Assembly: GCF_043290135.1 (NCBI RefSeq) | Contig: NC_134700.1 | Location: 245,525,039 to 245,589,038, forward strand | Reading direction: 5' to 3' | From: Rhipicephalus microplus | Lineage: Eukaryota; Arthropoda; Arachnida; Ixodida; Ixodidae | Length of the DNA stretch: 64,000 nt | Shown: positions 36,601 to 50,359 of the stretch, piece after piece | Numbering within the stretch: the first letter of the stretch is position 1 | Layout: the number at the start of each line of letters is the position of its first letter | The notes under the pieces: model-generated | What the model was told of the DNA's origin: nothing | What the model saw: the letters and a program-made list of their open reading frames with translations, nothing else | The model's database searches: none | Position numbers and translations under genes: made by a program

Positions 36601-39600
36601 GTAACAGTTCCTAAATGGTCTTAGTAACGACAAAGGTAATAACTGCTACCACCTTCGCCGTTAATAACTACGCTTACTAGCAGGGTTGTAACATATGTTA
36701 CGAACCATTACTACCACAAAGATAGGAAGTACTATAGTGCCTTTTTAAGATGCGAAGCAGCTTATGGCGGAGTCCAGTGCATGGTGTGCGGCGTGATTAC
36801 CCTCCGTGCGCATGCGCAACAGCCCGCCCTAGCACTGCCAGAACGCGTTCACGCGCTAGCGCGTTCCGGCCCGTGTAAAAGGATGGGTAAGACGCTTTGG
36901 CCTCTCCCGCTTACACTTTCCCAGCAAGCACGTTATGGCGTCGGGGAACGAGATTATGCAGACGCGTGATGAACCCACGTGCTCCCGCGAGGCTTGGTGA
37001 TGAACCCGCGCGGCGCGCTCCAACAAGAGTTCGTTCGGGACAAGTAACAGCAATAGAAAGTACGTACTCCACTTGCAAGGACGATTTAACATCGGGCAAG
37101 ATACTACTCGTGATGAACGGAACCTTAAGTCGACCCCTGCGCTGCTTCGCATGTACTCAATAGTTCCCATTAGTGGGTTATGGTGTAATCTTTTTAAGAG
37201 TGCACTTCAAAAGCTTCTCACATTAGGATAACGTATTTGGCACCCTTTGCTTTTGACCACCTTGACCGACCCGTATAGCAGTGAATAAACTTGTTTCACT
37301 CACCGTCTGCGCCAGGGTGTCGACGAAGCGAAGACCAAAGTACGCTGTTTCCAGCAGGTTCAGGTGCTTGTAGACCACATCCAGAAGATCCTGGCCTCGA
37401 GAAGTGTTCTGAAACGGAAGTGCGTCACATTTAAATCCACATACAGAGGAACCCACGATGCACATTTCTCAGTTTTTAACATAAAAGTGAAACGTGCTTC
37501 CAAAGAAGTATATCTAGTTGCAGGTGGATTTAAGAAATCAAATTTGCGCAGAGCGTATTGCTACTTTCACGTGGATGCGCGCATGCTGGCACACTAATCG
37601 GCGTTGCGCACAATAATCTGCACACAGTTTACACGTAGAGATGGAACATCTACTTGTTTGTCAAAGAACCTGCATGCTGAGATGCATCGAGTGGCAGGTA
37701 TTGCGATGCACCCCGGCACAGAAGGTCTTTTAGAAAGGGCTCACTGAACTTATCTTAACACGGTGTTAAGATGAGTTACCAACTCGCCCAGCAGTCCGTG
37801 CTTCTCCCTTAACTCTGGTATTTCGCGAGTTATACGGCGATATCACTAAGTTGAATGCCGGATTAAAATGAGTAGCTATGGGGCTCGGTGATATTTAAGC
37901 GTTCAAGTGCTCCCAAACAACGCTCTGTATGTATGGCAACACTTAGCCGGGATATAGTGAATGTGAAATAAACTTTATTTGGTCCTGGAGAACCCGATCA
38001 GACACCCGCAAAAGGGGGGTCTGCCGCAGTTGCTGGCCGCGCCCACGGCGGTACCGAAAGACCATGGCCCTCCGCCAGTTCGCAAGCCTCCTGGACTGCC
38101 GGGAGCTGGGCTCCGAGCCCGGAGCTTTCAACAGTCCTGTTTTGTGGTGAACGTTGCTGTACGTAACGCTGGGCACTGCTAGAGCCTGTGAGCGAGTGCG
38201 GAATTATCAGCCCCACAACTAGGACGTCTTGGGTTCATGCCTTCAGTATAGCCTGGCTAAAATTCGTCCAAAACACTTAGTGCACGCGTTGCGTGTCCCA
38301 TATGTGGACGCGATGTCATCTTGCAGAGTTGCATGCCCGACGAGCAGAACGCGTCGTATATCGCTCACGGGGCGATGCAGAGCGGATCGTGACCGGTCCA
38401 CTCGCGTCGTCCCAGAATAGACGGCCTCAAACAAAGGTCATCAAAAACGGCCCGTCAACCGCGTCTTCCAAAGGAAGTCGTGCGGACATTAGTCGTGCGC
38501 TCTCGAAAAATCGAGGCGTGTATCATTGGTCGGACTAACGAGAGCGAAGAGAGGTCGCAAATTACTGGCGAGCGCAGCACGCTAAGCTGTGCAACAAACA
38601 AACAAGAGAAAAACGTGTAACGCGACGAAAACAAAAGGGCTAGCAAGAAGTGGTCACCGAGGAACAGGTCACGACGACCGATCGGCTGCTCCGATAACCT
38701 TCGTGCATCAGGGCGATAATAATGGCTCCATGACACGCGCGGCGGTCATGTTGGATGTTGGCACGTGTGTGCTTTCCACGTGAGCCCATCATGAGCGCCC
38801 CCTCGGATGAAGCAAGTGGGAGATGCCTCAGCAGTGCACGCGCTTCAGCACGGCCCGTAAAACGTTCCAAGAAGCGACCCTGAGGTCAGCTCGGCAAACA
38901 CGCATACCTTTGCCGGCCCCTCCTCTGATCTTGAGGCGCGATCCCCGCGCAGCTGTTTGTTCCCACTAGGTGGCGCCCACTTGCCTTCTTCTTCACGAAT
39001 ACACCATTTTAGCTCGTCTTGAATGTTTATGGCATAGCTGGTGAATGAACGAAAGCTTCGAGCCGAATGCCACAAATTAAGTGCCTCAGCGTATGCTCGG
39101 ACGGCTTAAAGAAATCTCCGGTGGCAAAGTTGCAGATTGAGAGATCAGGGTTCGATATAACACAACTACGCTGTGTGGCTTTCAATAAGCATTCCACCGA
39201 CGAGCCACGCCGGTTCTTGTTAAGGCTTCGGAAAAGTAATACCTTATCCACGGTCGTCATGGAGGAAGGCAAAGAGATTCCCAATTTTACTCAGAACTCT
39301 GGCGCTGTCATGCATCATTCAGCCCCCATGCATGGAAATGATGGGTAGTACACGGATTTGCCGGCTCCTCCTACTTGCTAGTTTCGGACGCACTTGTGGC
39401 TTTGTTTACTATTGTTGTGCTTTGGCGGTTGGTTGCTTCAGATAAAAGAACGAAACATTGTGAACTCCGCGAGCCGATTTGAATAGCTGAGCCTAATGAG
39501 GTCAAGGCGGTGCAGTGGAACTGGTGATCATAGCGCTGAACTACGCCTTGCGACAAAGCGGCTCCAGATTACATGAGGCCAAACGAAGTCAAAAGAACGA

Positions 39601-42600
39601 AGCTTAGACAAATCCGTATACTACCTATCATTCCCATGTTGGCTGAAGCGCCATGCGTTTCAGCTTCCATAGACACTAGCGCCAGAGTTCTCACTAAAGT
39701 ATTATTAGGAAACTATAGGCGTCGTATACTATGTGGATTGCTTGAGGACAAATGAGTGGTTAAAAGCTGCCAACCAATTGAGAGATGGCTTATTCGTTGT
39801 GATCACCACCGCATGTCGTAGCTTCAACAAAAACACTGACTTTAAATACGCTGCGTGAGGTACAAAAATGATAATTATTTGGGTTTAACGTCGCAAAAGC
39901 ACCATATGAATATATGAGAGACGCCGTATGTAGTGGAGGGCTTCGGAAATTTCGACCACCTGGGGTTCGTTAACGTGCACCTAAATCTAGACGCACGGGC
40001 CACGAGTATTTTAACCTCCATGGGAAATGCGGCCGGCATTCGATCCCACGACCTGCGGGTCAGCCGTAGCTACTAGACCATGCACCGCGGTGGGATATGT
40101 CACCTTTGGCATCACAAACACAACGCTGTGTGTGTTAACTTCGCCAGTCCTCGTCTGTTGCGCTGTTACATTCATCACGATTGACCGTCAACTCTTTTCA
40201 CGAGCATTTATTGAACACACTCAAACGCTGACAAGCAAACACGCTACGAAACTCAGCAAATGTTTGATAAACGATACCACAGTGTTCAGAAAAAGTTCCG
40301 GAAATTCCACCTGTTCCGTAACCATATAATGGCAATTTGGACGACACGGTAGCCGAGCAATGCATAAGAAAAATCTTTAAGTAAGCCTTCCTTCGAGACT
40401 TTATGCTGTTGGTGAGACTCGTCTTCTGCAGTACTATGTCAGCGGGACAGTCTTTCTAACTTCCCAACTCCGAAAACAATTAGAAGTTATTATGAAATTT
40501 ATTAGTTATTATGGAAAACACTCTACAGAAGGCGTCTCGCAAACTTCACTGGATCACCGGAAGAGAGAGAGAGATATATATAAATAGATAGGAAAGGCAG
40601 GGAGGTTAACCAAGCTTGGCTCGGTTGGCTACCCTACACTTGGGGTGGGGGAAAAGGAGAATAATAGAACTGAAAGAGACAGAAAAGAAGAGGAGTAAAA
40701 AAGAGAAGCATAAATAGTCAGCTCGAGACTAGACAGCACGGCCTCGCACAGTTCTTTCACAAGCGGTCGTGAAGTTTGGTGGTCTTTAAAAAGTACAAGA
40801 GGGCTTTCGTGGCTTTGCGCGTATGGGAAGCCGTCGGCTAAGGTCCCAGGATCTTCTCTTCTGTAAGCGGCCGTGAATCCAGCTGACAGAGCTTGGCTTC
40901 CATAATACTTCGTTCGGTCTGGTATGCTGGGCAATGACATAGAATGTGCTCAAGCGTTTCCTCGCAGGCGCAGATGTTGCATGCCGAAGTGCTCGCCATT
41001 CCAAGGAGACGAGAGTACGAATTCGTAAATGCCACGCCCGGATCACCGGAAATTCGCAACGGGGCCTCTGAGCTGAGAAAGCCGCAACAATTGTTAGCGA
41101 TTTAAACACTCGTCCATTTGAGAAAAGCATCGTCTGTACCCTGCGGTGCATCTTCGGAAAGAAACCAGCCACGCAGTTGTCCCTACATACCGATGAGCGA
41201 AGGGTCGGCCGATCTGAAAGAAAGCGACGCGTCCAACGGCGTCCTACACAGAGGCGCTCGCCGAAACAAACACGCCGCCTTTGTGCCACGAGAGGACGGC
41301 ACAACCGACGCCGTAGAAAATCCGCGGACGACGCACCACGCCGCCGACCGGGACAAAAAGCCTCTTTAGAGAGCAATAAAGAAACCCTCGCGCCATTGTC
41401 CGCCGCGCCAGTGTCCGTGTCACGGCGCGCTCCTGCTGCAGCTCGCTTTCTCGTCGTTTTTTTTTTTTTTTTCCCTCACTTCGCAAAGCGCTGACCCTTT
41501 TTGTTTCGCAAAGCGCTGCGACTGTCTGGCGGAGAAAGGACGCGAAGCTTGCGCGTCACGTACCGTACAAGGGGTCATTCCATCGCATCTTTTTTACTTA
41601 AAAGCACGATAAACAGAAACTTCTTTTTTTTTTTCGTATTCGCAAATTATAATTTCACATATCTATATGGTGCACTATAAAGTCAAAACCATAGTGAACT
41701 CGACAGTTCGCTATAATTGATAAAACCAAACGCCCAGCTCTTGTTGCGAGAAGACGATGCAGGTATATAGCGACGCCTCTTTGAAGTATCCGCATCAACT
41801 CGCCATGATGTCGCAGGTTTTGACGGCGTCCAATAAGGCCCACACAGTGATTCATCGGTGACGCGTGAAAAGGTTTCGCAAGTACACACCTTCCAGACTC
41901 GGAAATATGTACAGCAGCATCCCCCCCCCCCCACCTCCTCCAACTTCCAACGCCAAAACAAAGTGCGCGGACACTGTTGTAGAACGCACAATCGTGCAGA
42001 TATGCTGGATGCTCCATGAAGCCGCAGCGGCCTGTCGTTCTCACTCGGATGGCATACACCCTAGCTGAGATACCGGTAATTGCAAATTTCTACTGGGGCT
42101 TTTTATTCGGTGTTTGCCATCAATGCGTTCTGCAACGGCTGAGGTTCTCAAAAAAGAAAAAAAGTTTGCACTCGGTATATAGGCATTAAACACAAGTTAT
42201 CAATTATATATAGAGTAAATTTTACCAGTAGTACAGCAGCAAAAACAGAATGATGTCCTCATTGGTGCACCACGCAAAACGATTGTGTGCGCGCGTTTTT
42301 TTTTTTTGCATAACGTGCGATGAATTTGTATGTTTTTACCAGTGCTTGGGTTAAATTTGTGATATTCCCTCCTCCCTCCTGCCGGAACACCTTCGCTTGG
42401 GCTTACAGTATCTTGTAAACACACGCACAAACACACACACAATAATGTGGAAATATATGAGCGCACAAGGTAGAAGGAAGCACTTGACAGGAAAGCCGCT
42501 CAACTAGAAAACATTCATTGCACGAGAACACAGAAACGCGCGGGCGCAACTAACTATCGCTTCAATGTGCCCCCCCCCCCCCCAAGAGAAAAAAAAAGGC

Positions 42601-45600
42601 ATGTTTATCTACTTCAACAGCTCAAAAAAGACACGTCCTTTTCACTTAGTGCTACAGAAGGAACACTTACCCCCGTATTCAGAAACGCTCCTCGACTCGA
42701 CTTTCACCCTTCACTTGACAGAGTTGAGCACTGCGCCGCTGCTCGGCTGAAAAATGACGCTGCGCTACTCAAGAATCGCAGCAGATTATCGCTGATATGC
42801 ATTGGCTTGCCGTGTCTAGAGACAGCGCTTCCATCGGCTTTCTCAAGTGAAGGTTGATCGTTGAGTGAAGGGACGTTCTAGAATACGGGGGTAATACACG
42901 TGCTTGCGGTCGCCCTAATCTGTTCTGCTTCCATGATTTCTCTGGTCAATCTGAGTTAAAAATTTGCCCAGAATCCTCATGCTGTCAAACTGCTGAAGTA
43001 GATAAACATACCTTCTTTTTTTTTTGGGGGGGGGGGGGGAATAGTACCTTGAAATGACAGTTGGTTGCGCCTGCACGTTTCTGCGTTCTCGTGCAATGAA
43101 TGTTTTCTAGTAAAAGTTCAGTTGTAAGTTGAGCGTCTTTCCTGTCAAGTGCTTCCTTCCTTCTACCTTGTGCGCTCATATATTTCCACATTACCTTGTA
43201 CCAACTGGCCCAGCATTTCACTTTATTGAACACACACACACACGTACCTACACATACACATGCACACAAGCGCGCGCGCGTGCGAGCCTGAGTTGTTTCG
43301 ATATCCAATTCGAGGCCGCCTGACATCGACCGAGGCAGCCACCGTCGACCCAAATAAGCCATCCCGAACGTATCCTGCTCCCTTTACAAGAGCGCGTCTT
43401 CGACAGCCAGCCTGTAAGCGTGACATGTCGAGAAATACACTCCGGCCGCTCTCCCAGCCGAAAGGCCTCCGTCCAGGACCCTACACGCGAGCCCCTCAGA
43501 GCGTTAAACGAACAACAGTTTTGATGCACGAGGCGCCCTTTCACAGCAACCACGCTGCCGACCGCGGTGGTGGAGACAAGTCGTGCAGCACAGGTGTTCT
43601 TCAAGCAGCACGGCGACATCGCGGTCATCGGCGTTGCACTTGAACCACGGCTTTCCTATCGCCGAGCAGATGATCGGAGAGCGCGAGAAAGGGGTCACCT
43701 AAAGCTCGGAGGCACATACTGGTCCGGCGCGAGGAGCGCCACTCCGCCTGGACCGGCGGCGGCTCAGCCGCCCAGTTGCGCGCCTATGTGGCGATGCGCG
43801 ATAACACTATAGCGCCTAGAATAGTATGTTTTAGGCACTATAACAACACTCTGGTGGTTTTGCCGCGCCATTTTGTTCAGCTGCCAACGCTGAGTTGCAT
43901 ACTTTCGCGTGGATACGTAAAGTGTCGCGTTCGGCCCCATCTTGCGACGCAGACGGGGAAGAAAGCGCCTTTAACTCTTGTTGGCTGCGGTTATATACGT
44001 ACACAGTTGTCGCCAAAATCAAGATGCGCTGTCTCGGCAGTCAATACGTATAATTCGACTCAGTGAAAACATATAATAGTATTAATCACTTTCACCAATA
44101 GCTATTTACGAATACCTAATTGCGCGTGGTCAGTTGCATACAATCCGAGTCTGGCGCAAGTATGGGTGAGGCAGACCTCGCGCCCACCTTCTTAAGAGAC
44201 TGGGGGTAGGGAGATAGCAGCCCCTCCCCCCGTAACTTAATCCCAGCCATGCGCAAAATATTTGATTACGGATACAATTTTGAGATACCGCAAAAGGGAC
44301 ATTTTATGTTCCCTTGGTATGCGTAGTGTTAACGCCCTTCGAAAACCTTCAGACAACGCGTATGAAATGCTTTACATTGGTTTTAAAGCTTCAGGAGCTG
44401 AGCATGTGGAAGCTGCAGCCTCACTGCACTGCAACACAGTTCCACTAAGTTTGCGAACTGTGCGTCCTGTGCGCAGCCAAAATCGCAGAAATCACTATCG
44501 GGGTCACTGGACGACAATTCTAGCTCTCATAGTTGTTTACGGGCACGACGACCTGCAGATGACAGATCTAGTGCCACACTCGAGTTCTATATAGTGTCTC
44601 CCCGTGACAATAGACTGTTATGATGCGTTACTGAGACAGACAGTCAGGCAGGCAAATTAATTTATTTTGATCCGGAGACGATGTTCACTCCCCCTTAGAA
44701 GACGACATCAAGCCGCTTCCTCGATACAGAAACCGAAAGTTTTTTTTTTTTCTAAACTATAGCGGTATTACAAACATATTTGATGCATCCCCAGGCACAG
44801 CAATGTTCTTTCCAGGGTTCTCGATCAACACTAGTGCTTTTATTTAGAGCAACAGTCTGAAAATATTGATTATTCATGCCAGCACCTTCTTAAAGCGCCT
44901 AATTATACATTTCGCCCAGACCCACACATACGGTCAGTGTCGGAACCGTGACTTGGTTAATCCTTGGGAGCTCAGCGCAGCATACATCAATGCCACCGCG
45001 CGATGGATGTCTGAACGTTAAGTGGATATCTGCGTCAGAGCCATACTGAAGCAGGCACGGTATAACGTTGAACGAGAGGTCCTAACAAAACAAGCGTACC
45101 GTATAAGAGGCGGGAACAACTTACCGAGGCTGACCATGACACAGAAGCTACCGACGTGTTGTTCTTATCGCGCCTTTCGCATAAAACTCGGCCTTCGCGC
45201 CACCACCGCGAACAATGAAAGCTCAGTCACGAACGAGCCTCGTTAATATACTGGAACGTGCCACTCCATCTCGACCGAAATGCCGCAAGGGTGCGGTCAG
45301 CCGCAACTCTGTCGTCGATTGGGCGCATGCCGCACTTGCACAACCGCACGGTTTGTTGGCATACGCCGTAAGTTTGCACGTACTGTTTGATTTTAACGCG
45401 ATATAGACTGAAAGGGCTCGTCTCGCAGGAATTTCGGTGTCGGCGTCGTTGGTTGCGGGCGAAAACTCAGCGTTGTCTGTTAGCGAAAAATCTAGGATGA
45501 TGCAAATAAAACAAATGATATATTCGGTTCCTGTGAGAATCAAATCCAAGCCTTCCGCGTGGCAAGAAAATCTATAGTCTACCACAGAGCCACGCTGCGG

Positions 45601-48600
45601 TGGTCTAGCGGCTAGGGTACTCGGCTGCTGAACCGCAGGTCGCGGGCTCGAATCCCGGCTGCGGCGGCTACATTTTCGATAGAGGCGAAAATGCTGTAGG
45701 CCTGTACGCTCAGATTTGGGTGCACGTCAAAGAACCCCAGGTGGTCGAAAGTTCCGGAGCCCTCCCCTACGGGGTCTCTCATAATCATATGGTAGTTTTT
45801 GTACATTAAACCCCACATATCAATCAAGAATTTCCCAAACACGCGAGCCGCATGCGGCCTGCGAACGGCGGTTCCAAAGGAATAGACTTTTGTGTCTTTG
45901 CTAAATGGTATTCGCACTATTTTTTCGCCTATTGCAAATAATAACGTTTTGCACGAAGACGGGGCTTATCTCAAGCATTTTATTTTTTCCTGAGGCACCC
46001 TCTACGGGCACTATGAGTTGAAACGTCACCTCAGAACAAAAACACGGAATTGAGTCGTCCTGCAGATCGGTGCCGATACGTTTCTCGAAACCTAAGTCGA
46101 ATCCCCAGCAGATATCAACCATATATGAGATACGGGGAATGCATTATTTCAGATGGCAGCATTGGGTGACATTTTGTTCAATCTAAACACCCTTTTATGG
46201 AGTGCGTGTAACTACATACGCATGAAAAACTAAAGAAAAAAATACGATGAGGGAGCTGGGAGCAGACCCCCACCGCTTGGTATAAAGAAAAAAAATACGA
46301 TGAGGAAGGTGGGAACAGAACCCCACCGCCGGGTATGCCTGCGATGAAAAACGGTATCAAAGTGGACCGAAAAATTTGAGGTAACCTTAAGTACCCCCCC
46401 CCCCACACACGAACTAATAAACGCACACTCTCCAACTCATATTTATTTGCCTCAACCTCAAATTTTCGCTCATAATCAAAGATGCCGACGTCGCCTCCGA
46501 CACCGACATCGGATTATCCGCAAAACGATCTGTTAAACGCTACCACCTCAAAGGCAACTTACTGTCGGTATAAAAGGAACCTAAAACGTTCCGATAACAG
46601 CGCAACAACAAGCGCTTGGGCGACAGACAGGGTTAACACCGTCCTTCAAGCGCTTTACAGCTATTGCGTCACACCAACGAGGTCGAACATCAGCATCAAA
46701 GAACAGCGGTCGTTCCCCCTTTATACTTTGTCAGGCATTCCTGCGCGCGGGTACTACTATAAGGAATACGGGAAACGCAGCGGCGGCTCCCCCACCCCCC
46801 TCCTCTCCTGACACAGCAAGTTAAGTGAAGTGATATAACAAGTGCGGAGGAATAACACGGAATGTGAACTCGCGAGCGATGCGGTATAATGGAAAGACCA
46901 TTGGGATAGACCAGTCAAAGGCACGCGTGTGAAAGGGGCTCCGAACCACTTTTCGGTGCCACCTGTGCAGATTTCCCCGGCTCGCAGGAAGTGTCGGAGG
47001 TGGCGCGCGAAAGGTGCGCTCTTTCCTCGCAGGGAGCGTAATTACGGGCTTCTCAGAAACTGCTCTCTTTCTCTCCGCGCGCACTTTCTGCGGCTCTTCT
47101 CTTTCGGAAATTCCGCCGCCGATGCGCAACGTGACCCGGTTGTTGGCCTCCGTGCCAGACCGTTTTTAGTTCTTTTTCTCGGGGCGCCCCCCATTGTCGA
47201 CAAACAGCGCCGCGGGGAAGAGCGGCTGCAATGAAGCGGGCTGCAACGACATGCCGGATTTCCGGGCAGCAGAGGCCCATTTTCGGAGGGTCGCACATGT
47301 GCCTGCGAATGGTTGTTATGTGTTGCTTCTCAAACGAGAGCGTCGGCTTGTGTCTTAAGCAGCAGGCTCTTCATGCCAGGTAAATTAAAATTTGTACATC
47401 TAAGTATTAATATTTTTTTAAAGTCGTTGTAAACTTACTGTTGAGGAAAACATACAATCCGAATTCGAAAAAAAAAATAAAAAGCGCCGCGAAGGTTCGC
47501 TCGATAGCGATATCGGGTAGTCGTACGAAATTGGAACGTACCACAGAGGCGTCCCTGTAGTTACAACTAAGTCGTAGTGGGTCAGTCCGGTTTAATTGCG
47601 ACTTCCCGCGTGCTTTTGTAATGCCAATTTAATCTAGGCCCACTAAGCGTTTTTTTGCATTTCGTCCCCGACGAAACGAGGCCGGCGCGGCGCCGAATCG
47701 AAGATGCGTCCTGTAGCAGCGCTACACCTAACCGTCCCGAGATACGCGCCCCGGACGAGTGCTTCGGGAGAAGAAAAAAAAAAGCGCTTCGGGAAACAGA
47801 AGATTGAAGTGGCCAACAACAGTTGAAAGGCCGCCGAACAACGCCGCGGCCTAAAACTTGCGACTAAGAGATAACTGCGCGCTCGTACGATGTGAGCATG
47901 CTGCCGCTAGAACTGGGCGAATATACGGTGTAATAATCAAGTTACGGGGGACGAAAGATGGGATAAAACAACCATTTCTGCTAGTTTCTCGATCGGGCTC
48001 CCTCCTTTTGCTCCGCTCTGAAGGACGTAGACGGGAAGAAGAGAGGTCGAGGGTTTGAAGCCCCCTTCTCCCGAACTTTTTCGATATTGCATAAGTATAT
48101 ATACATGCAAACATACAAACGCGGGCAAGATCATACATAAAGTAATGTTCAACTCCTCCCGCCTCTCCTCAAAAAGACTTTTCGCTACGTTACCGCTCCA
48201 CACATGTTGTTCACGAGGTGCTGTATGAAGCAAGCGGCAACGACATTCCGGGATTTCTGGGCAGCAGAGACCCATCTTCGAAGAGTCGCATGTGTTTGCG
48301 AATCGGTGTAAAGCGTTGCTTCCCAAACGAGAGCATCGGCTTATATTTAGAGCAACGACGTCAACGTGGTTTGAACGTAAACAACCAACAACCACCTACG
48401 TCACGAGATTGCGTTCACTGCAATGCTCCTTTTGTGCGCTATCGCCCTTCGATTAATCGATGATGTCATGTGATTGCGCCGTCATACGTCGTTGTGACGT
48501 CACAACAACTGCACAACTCATCTCAGAATCTCGTATGACGTCATCCGATTTCCAGCGCCATTCGTGTTGACACCGACGATTACGACGACCACGAGCACTT

Positions 48601-50328
48601 TTCCCGTCTGATGGACATGTAAGGATTTAGCCTTAATATATCCTCGCCGCATTCGAAACGAAGCTCCTCTGAGAGGCCCTCTTTTGCCGAAGGCTCTCTG
48701 GGCACCACCGTGAGTCCCCCTGTGGGCTGTTGTTAACATGCGTGACCCCCCAAGAAATGCAGGACCAAAGCTGTGACGTCAGCTTTTGTATACTCCCGTG
48801 CAACAGCCCAGAAAGGAAGGGATCCTCCTCTTCGTTACGTCAGTCGGCTGAAGGTGAAGCGCGGTAAGGTTCGGGTGTCAGGTGCCCCAAAATTACTGCG
48901 GGGCGACCTTGAAGGGAGGGGCGGTGACCCCGGCGACGTAGGGGTCACGCCGGGGGGGTCACGCACGCACCGTCACGCTTCTCGGAGCCCGAAATGTTCG
49001 GGCAGAGAGGACCTGCGCATACTTAGCCTAAAGCACGCAAGGGCCGCCAGTCCTGCAACAATCTCCCCTGTAATGAACGAAACAATGCAGCGTCGTTCGT
49101 TATCTCGCAGCTTGTGCGAGGTGCCACGATGAACGCATGCAACTTCCACGACTTGTCGGGCGAAAAAGAAACGCCGCTCTGAAGAATTTTCAGCGGCGCC
49201 AGTGGATAGTTGAATCCAGGGCCATTCTGAAAGCGTTCAAAATTGTTTGTTCGCTTTTTCTGCGTCCTGTCATATGTATACAGTAGCTATCTCCGTGGGC
49301 AGACCAGCTGCAGCAATGACATGCGTCCCGGAGCACACGGACTGCCATCGAGGAGCAACACATAAAAACAGCGGCCGATTCAGTGGGTGTGTTCTGGCGG
49401 CTTCGCCATCCGAGCATCGCGTCGACAAGCCTGAGGCGAATTCGCCGCACGTTGTAAAGTTTGGCCGGCGTCAATACAACTGCGCGTCCTTCATGATCGA
49501 CCGAACGCCCTACATATCCCAAAACGAAACAAAACGAAACAAAGACATTCGACGAACGCATGCGTGCATCAGGCCACCGGTGGGCGAGGTCTGTGTGTAG
49601 TTTTATAACACAATTTGAATGAGTTTATTCATTTGCATAAACAAATATGAAAGAAGGAAACAGGTCATGCGTCAATTACCGCAGTTTCATAATTTGCTAC
49701 AGTTCGCAAACTCGGCCACACTTTTATTATTTTGAGAATTCAGGCAGGAAGAGGAAAAAATGCGGCTCTGTGTTTGGAAGTGACCGCTAACAATTGGCGC
49801 ACAAATTAGTGGACGCAACAAATATAGTATCAGGGTGTGCACTGGTATAAAAACCCTCCTAGAAAAGGAGATGAGCCTTTCAGATGGCACTTTGGGTGCG
49901 GGATATGATATTCTTCCTGAACTCACATAAAGGGTTAGAAGGAACCGTTACAACGAACGTATATATATATATATATATATATAACAGACAATAATACAAG
50001 CACAATATATGGGAAGTGATTATACCTAATTGTAATGTAAATGTGAAGAAAGAAAAGTGGATGAAAAAATAACTTGCCGTGGGCAGGAACCAAACCTGCG
50101 ACCTTCGAATAACGCGTTCGATGGACGCGTTATTCGAAGGTCGCAGGCTTGGTTCCTGCCCACGGCAAGTTATCTTTTCATCCAATTTTCTTTCTTCACA
50201 TTTGCATTGCAGTTAGGTCTAATCACTTCCCTTACACTTTCCTTGCATTATTGTCTGTTAGATCTCATTAATATTGTGTCTCACAAGAAAAAAAACCGAG
50301 CCCTTAAGTACACACTTCTTTCCTTCAC

Positions 50329-50359
<31 letters not shown>

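Larger units (their letters stand above)
35180..37303 (-). other. Intron 2 of EPB41L4A
   Basis: 2.1 kb holding a foldback relative, an inverted repeat and a tRNA-like head. The rest (36110-37300) is unrecognised apart from tandem (gtaac)-type text near 36590-36700. Confidence 0.7.

Noticed and set aside
41655..42059. A 134-codon minus-strand open frame
   Set aside because: No recognisable motif, not linked by splice phase to anything, and inside intron 1.
45593..45670. A true tRNA gene at the SINE head
   Set aside because: The tRNA-like part is fused to a body shared by four other copies, so it is a SINE head rather than a functional tRNA.
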